Positions 4,769 to 5,662 of a stretch of DNA of 5,662 bases are shown in pieces; the first letter of the stretch is position 1; every line of letters begins with the position of its first letter. The notes under the pieces were generated by a model that saw nothing but the letters and a program-made list of their open reading frames with translations, searched no databases and was not told the DNA's origin. A program made the translations under genes and the position numbers. The stretch lies in the NCBI GenBank assembly GCA_027074255.1, contig JALTDI010000258.1, forward strand, positions 1 through 5,662. The letters run 5' to 3'. Source of the stretch: Desulfurellales bacterium (GTDB lineage Bacteria; Campylobacterota_A; Desulfurellia; Desulfurellales; Hippeaceae).

Positions 4769-5662
4769 ATCCTTATTTTTGACGATGCTGCTTAACTTAT
4801 CTTCCACATAGCCGCCATCAATAGTTATATTCTTTTCTTCCAAATCAGGAGCCTCAAATGATAAATCCTCGAGCAGCCGTTCAAGCAGTGTATGGAGCCT
4901 TCTTGCTCCTATATTTTCCGTATCCTGGTTTATGTTTTCCGCCAATTCTGCTATCTTTTCAACGCCGTCATCCGTAAAGGTTATGGATATGCCCTCTGTT
5001 TCAAGCAGTGCCTTATATTGTTTAAGAAGAGCATTTTTCGGTTCTTTTAATATTTTTACAAATTCTTCTTTCTTTAGTGGCTGAAGCTCAACCCTTATGG
5101 GAAAACGCCCTTGGAGCTCCGGTATCATGTCGCTCGGTTTTGAATGGTGAAATGCTCCTGCTGCAATGAACAGTATATGGTCTGTTTTTAATACACCGTA
5201 ACGCGTGTTAACACTTGAGCCTTCAACTATCGGCAGAAGGTCTCTTTGCACTCCTTCCCTTGACACATCAGGGGCGGATGATGAACCTTTTCCAACGACT
5301 TTATCTATTTCATCTATAAAAATTATACCGTCATTGGATGCTTTCTCAATAGCCTTTTCCTTTATTTTGTCTTTGTCTATCATTTTTTGGGCTTCTTCGT
5401 CTTTCAGTATATTTTTTGCTTCTTTTATCGTAACTTTTCTCGTTTTTTTCTTCTGCGGCATTATGCTGTCAAGCATATCTTTGAGATTTGAATCCATTTC
5501 TTCTATTGGCGCTGCTGCTACCTCAACAAAAGGCATAAATTGAGCGTTTTTGGCTGGATTTGTCGTTATTTCTATGATTTTATCGTCAAGTTCTCCTTTT
5601 TTGAGTTTTTCCCTGAATTTCTCTCTGGTCTTGTTGATTCTATCTTCTTCTTCCGGTGTATC
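4748..5662 (-). CDS. hslU: ATP-dependent protease ATPase HslU (5' end missing)
   Basis: HslU (ClpY) is the AAA+ ring that unfolds substrates and feeds them to the HslV peptidase. The frame runs open to the right edge, so about 304 C-terminal residues are visible and roughly 140 (start and Walker A) lie outside. The visible part begins in the I-domain (TREKFREKLKEGELDDKIIEI) and continues past the in-frame ATG at 5534-5536, which is therefore internal. Then come PFVEV, a Lys/Glu-rich stretch, Walker B in IIFIDEIDK, SAPDVSREGVQRDLLPIVEG, TDHILFIAAGAFH (sensor 1), PELQGRFPIRVEL (arginine-finger region) and ENIGARRLH (sensor 2). The C-terminus DLSRYIL is the conserved tail that inserts into HslV. 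The I-domain separates it from ClpX. It converges on engB, with stop codons overlapping by 21 bp and no terminator hairpin between them. hslV would be expected beyond the right edge. Confidence 0.96.
   Translation of the reverse strand, partial: DTPEEEDRINKTREKFREKLKKGELDDKIIEITTNPAKNAQFMPFVEVAAAPIEEMDSNLKDMLDSIMPQKKKTRKVTIKEAKNILKDEEAQKMIDKDKIKEKAIEKASNDGIIFIDEIDKVVGKGSSSAPDVSREGVQRDLLPIVEGSSVNTRYGVLKTDHILFIAAGAFHHSKPSDMIPELQGRFPIRVELQPLKKEEFVKILKEPKNALLKQYKALLETEGISITFTDDGVEKIAELAENINQDTENIGARRLHTLLERLLEDLSFEAPDLEEKNITIDGGYVEDKLSSIVKNKDLSRYIL

Noticed and set aside
5534..5536. ATG as the start of hslU
   Set aside because: The frame continues upstream to the window edge with clear HslU I-domain sequence (TREKFREKLKEGELDD), so this Met is internal.
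5205..5543. 112-residue plus-strand open frame
   Set aside because: It is the antisense of hslU, whose conserved AAA+ motifs occupy the other strand. Its composition (Ser/Phe/Ile-rich) is what a reverse-strand shadow gives, and no ribosome binding site was seen.
1..5662. Mobile element, CRISPR array, toxin-antitoxin or defence system
   Set aside because: No transposase, integrase, spaced repeat array, small gene pair or nuclease/sensor domain is present; the identified genes are housekeeping or biosynthetic.

Overview
This is an AT-rich bacterial window (G+C near 40% by eye) that is almost fully coding. It looks like ordinary chromosome rather than a mobile or accessory region. I see no transposase, integrase, CRISPR array, phage gene or RNA gene. 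The LeuC/LeuD pair is of the short, separate-subunit type shared by many anaerobic and thermophilic bacteria and by archaea. Together with HslU and an exported DUF2914-like protein, this suggests a Gram-negative anaerobe, possibly Deferribacterota-like or a deltaproteobacterial or Nitrospirota-type lineage. That placement is a low-confidence inference from protein style only.

Layout, left to right. Bases 1-185 are the 3' end of a plus-strand gene I cannot identify, closed by a strong intrinsic terminator (212-239). A small gene with a GTG start (320-685) encodes a signal-peptide-bearing protein with the hallmarks of the DUF2914 fold. A 178-bp intergenic gap follows, with a tentative promoter and an AT-rich inverted repeat. 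Next comes a tight plus-strand cluster: leuC (864-2135), leuD (2132-2626), leuB (2641-3723), a YfcE/MJ0936-type metallophosphoesterase (3720-4193) and the ribosome-assembly GTPase engB (4115-4768). The cluster is held together by two ATGA stop/start overlaps, a 14-bp gap and one long overlap. On the minus strand, converging on engB and overlapping its end by 21 bp, is hslU (4748-5662). It is cut by the window edge, so its N-terminal part with Walker A is missing.

The genes divide into three jobs. LeuC and LeuD form isopropylmalate isomerase (2-isopropylmalate to 3-isopropylmalate), and LeuB oxidises and decarboxylates the product to 2-ketoisocaproate, the last precursor of leucine. LeuA and the final transaminase are not in the window. 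The phosphodiesterase and EngB appear to share the leu transcript but belong to other processes: nucleotide or phosphoester hydrolysis, and 50S subunit assembly. HslU is the AAA+ unfoldase of the HslUV protease and is transcribed separately.

I did not find an undescribed multi-gene system. The points most worth a second look are a perfect 24-bp in-frame direct repeat shared by leuB and the neighbouring phosphodiesterase gene, the unusual engB start (no standard start codon where homology predicts it, forcing a 79-bp overlap or a non-standard start), the inverted repeat with arms 63 bp apart around the putative leuC promoter, and the lone exported DUF2914-like protein.
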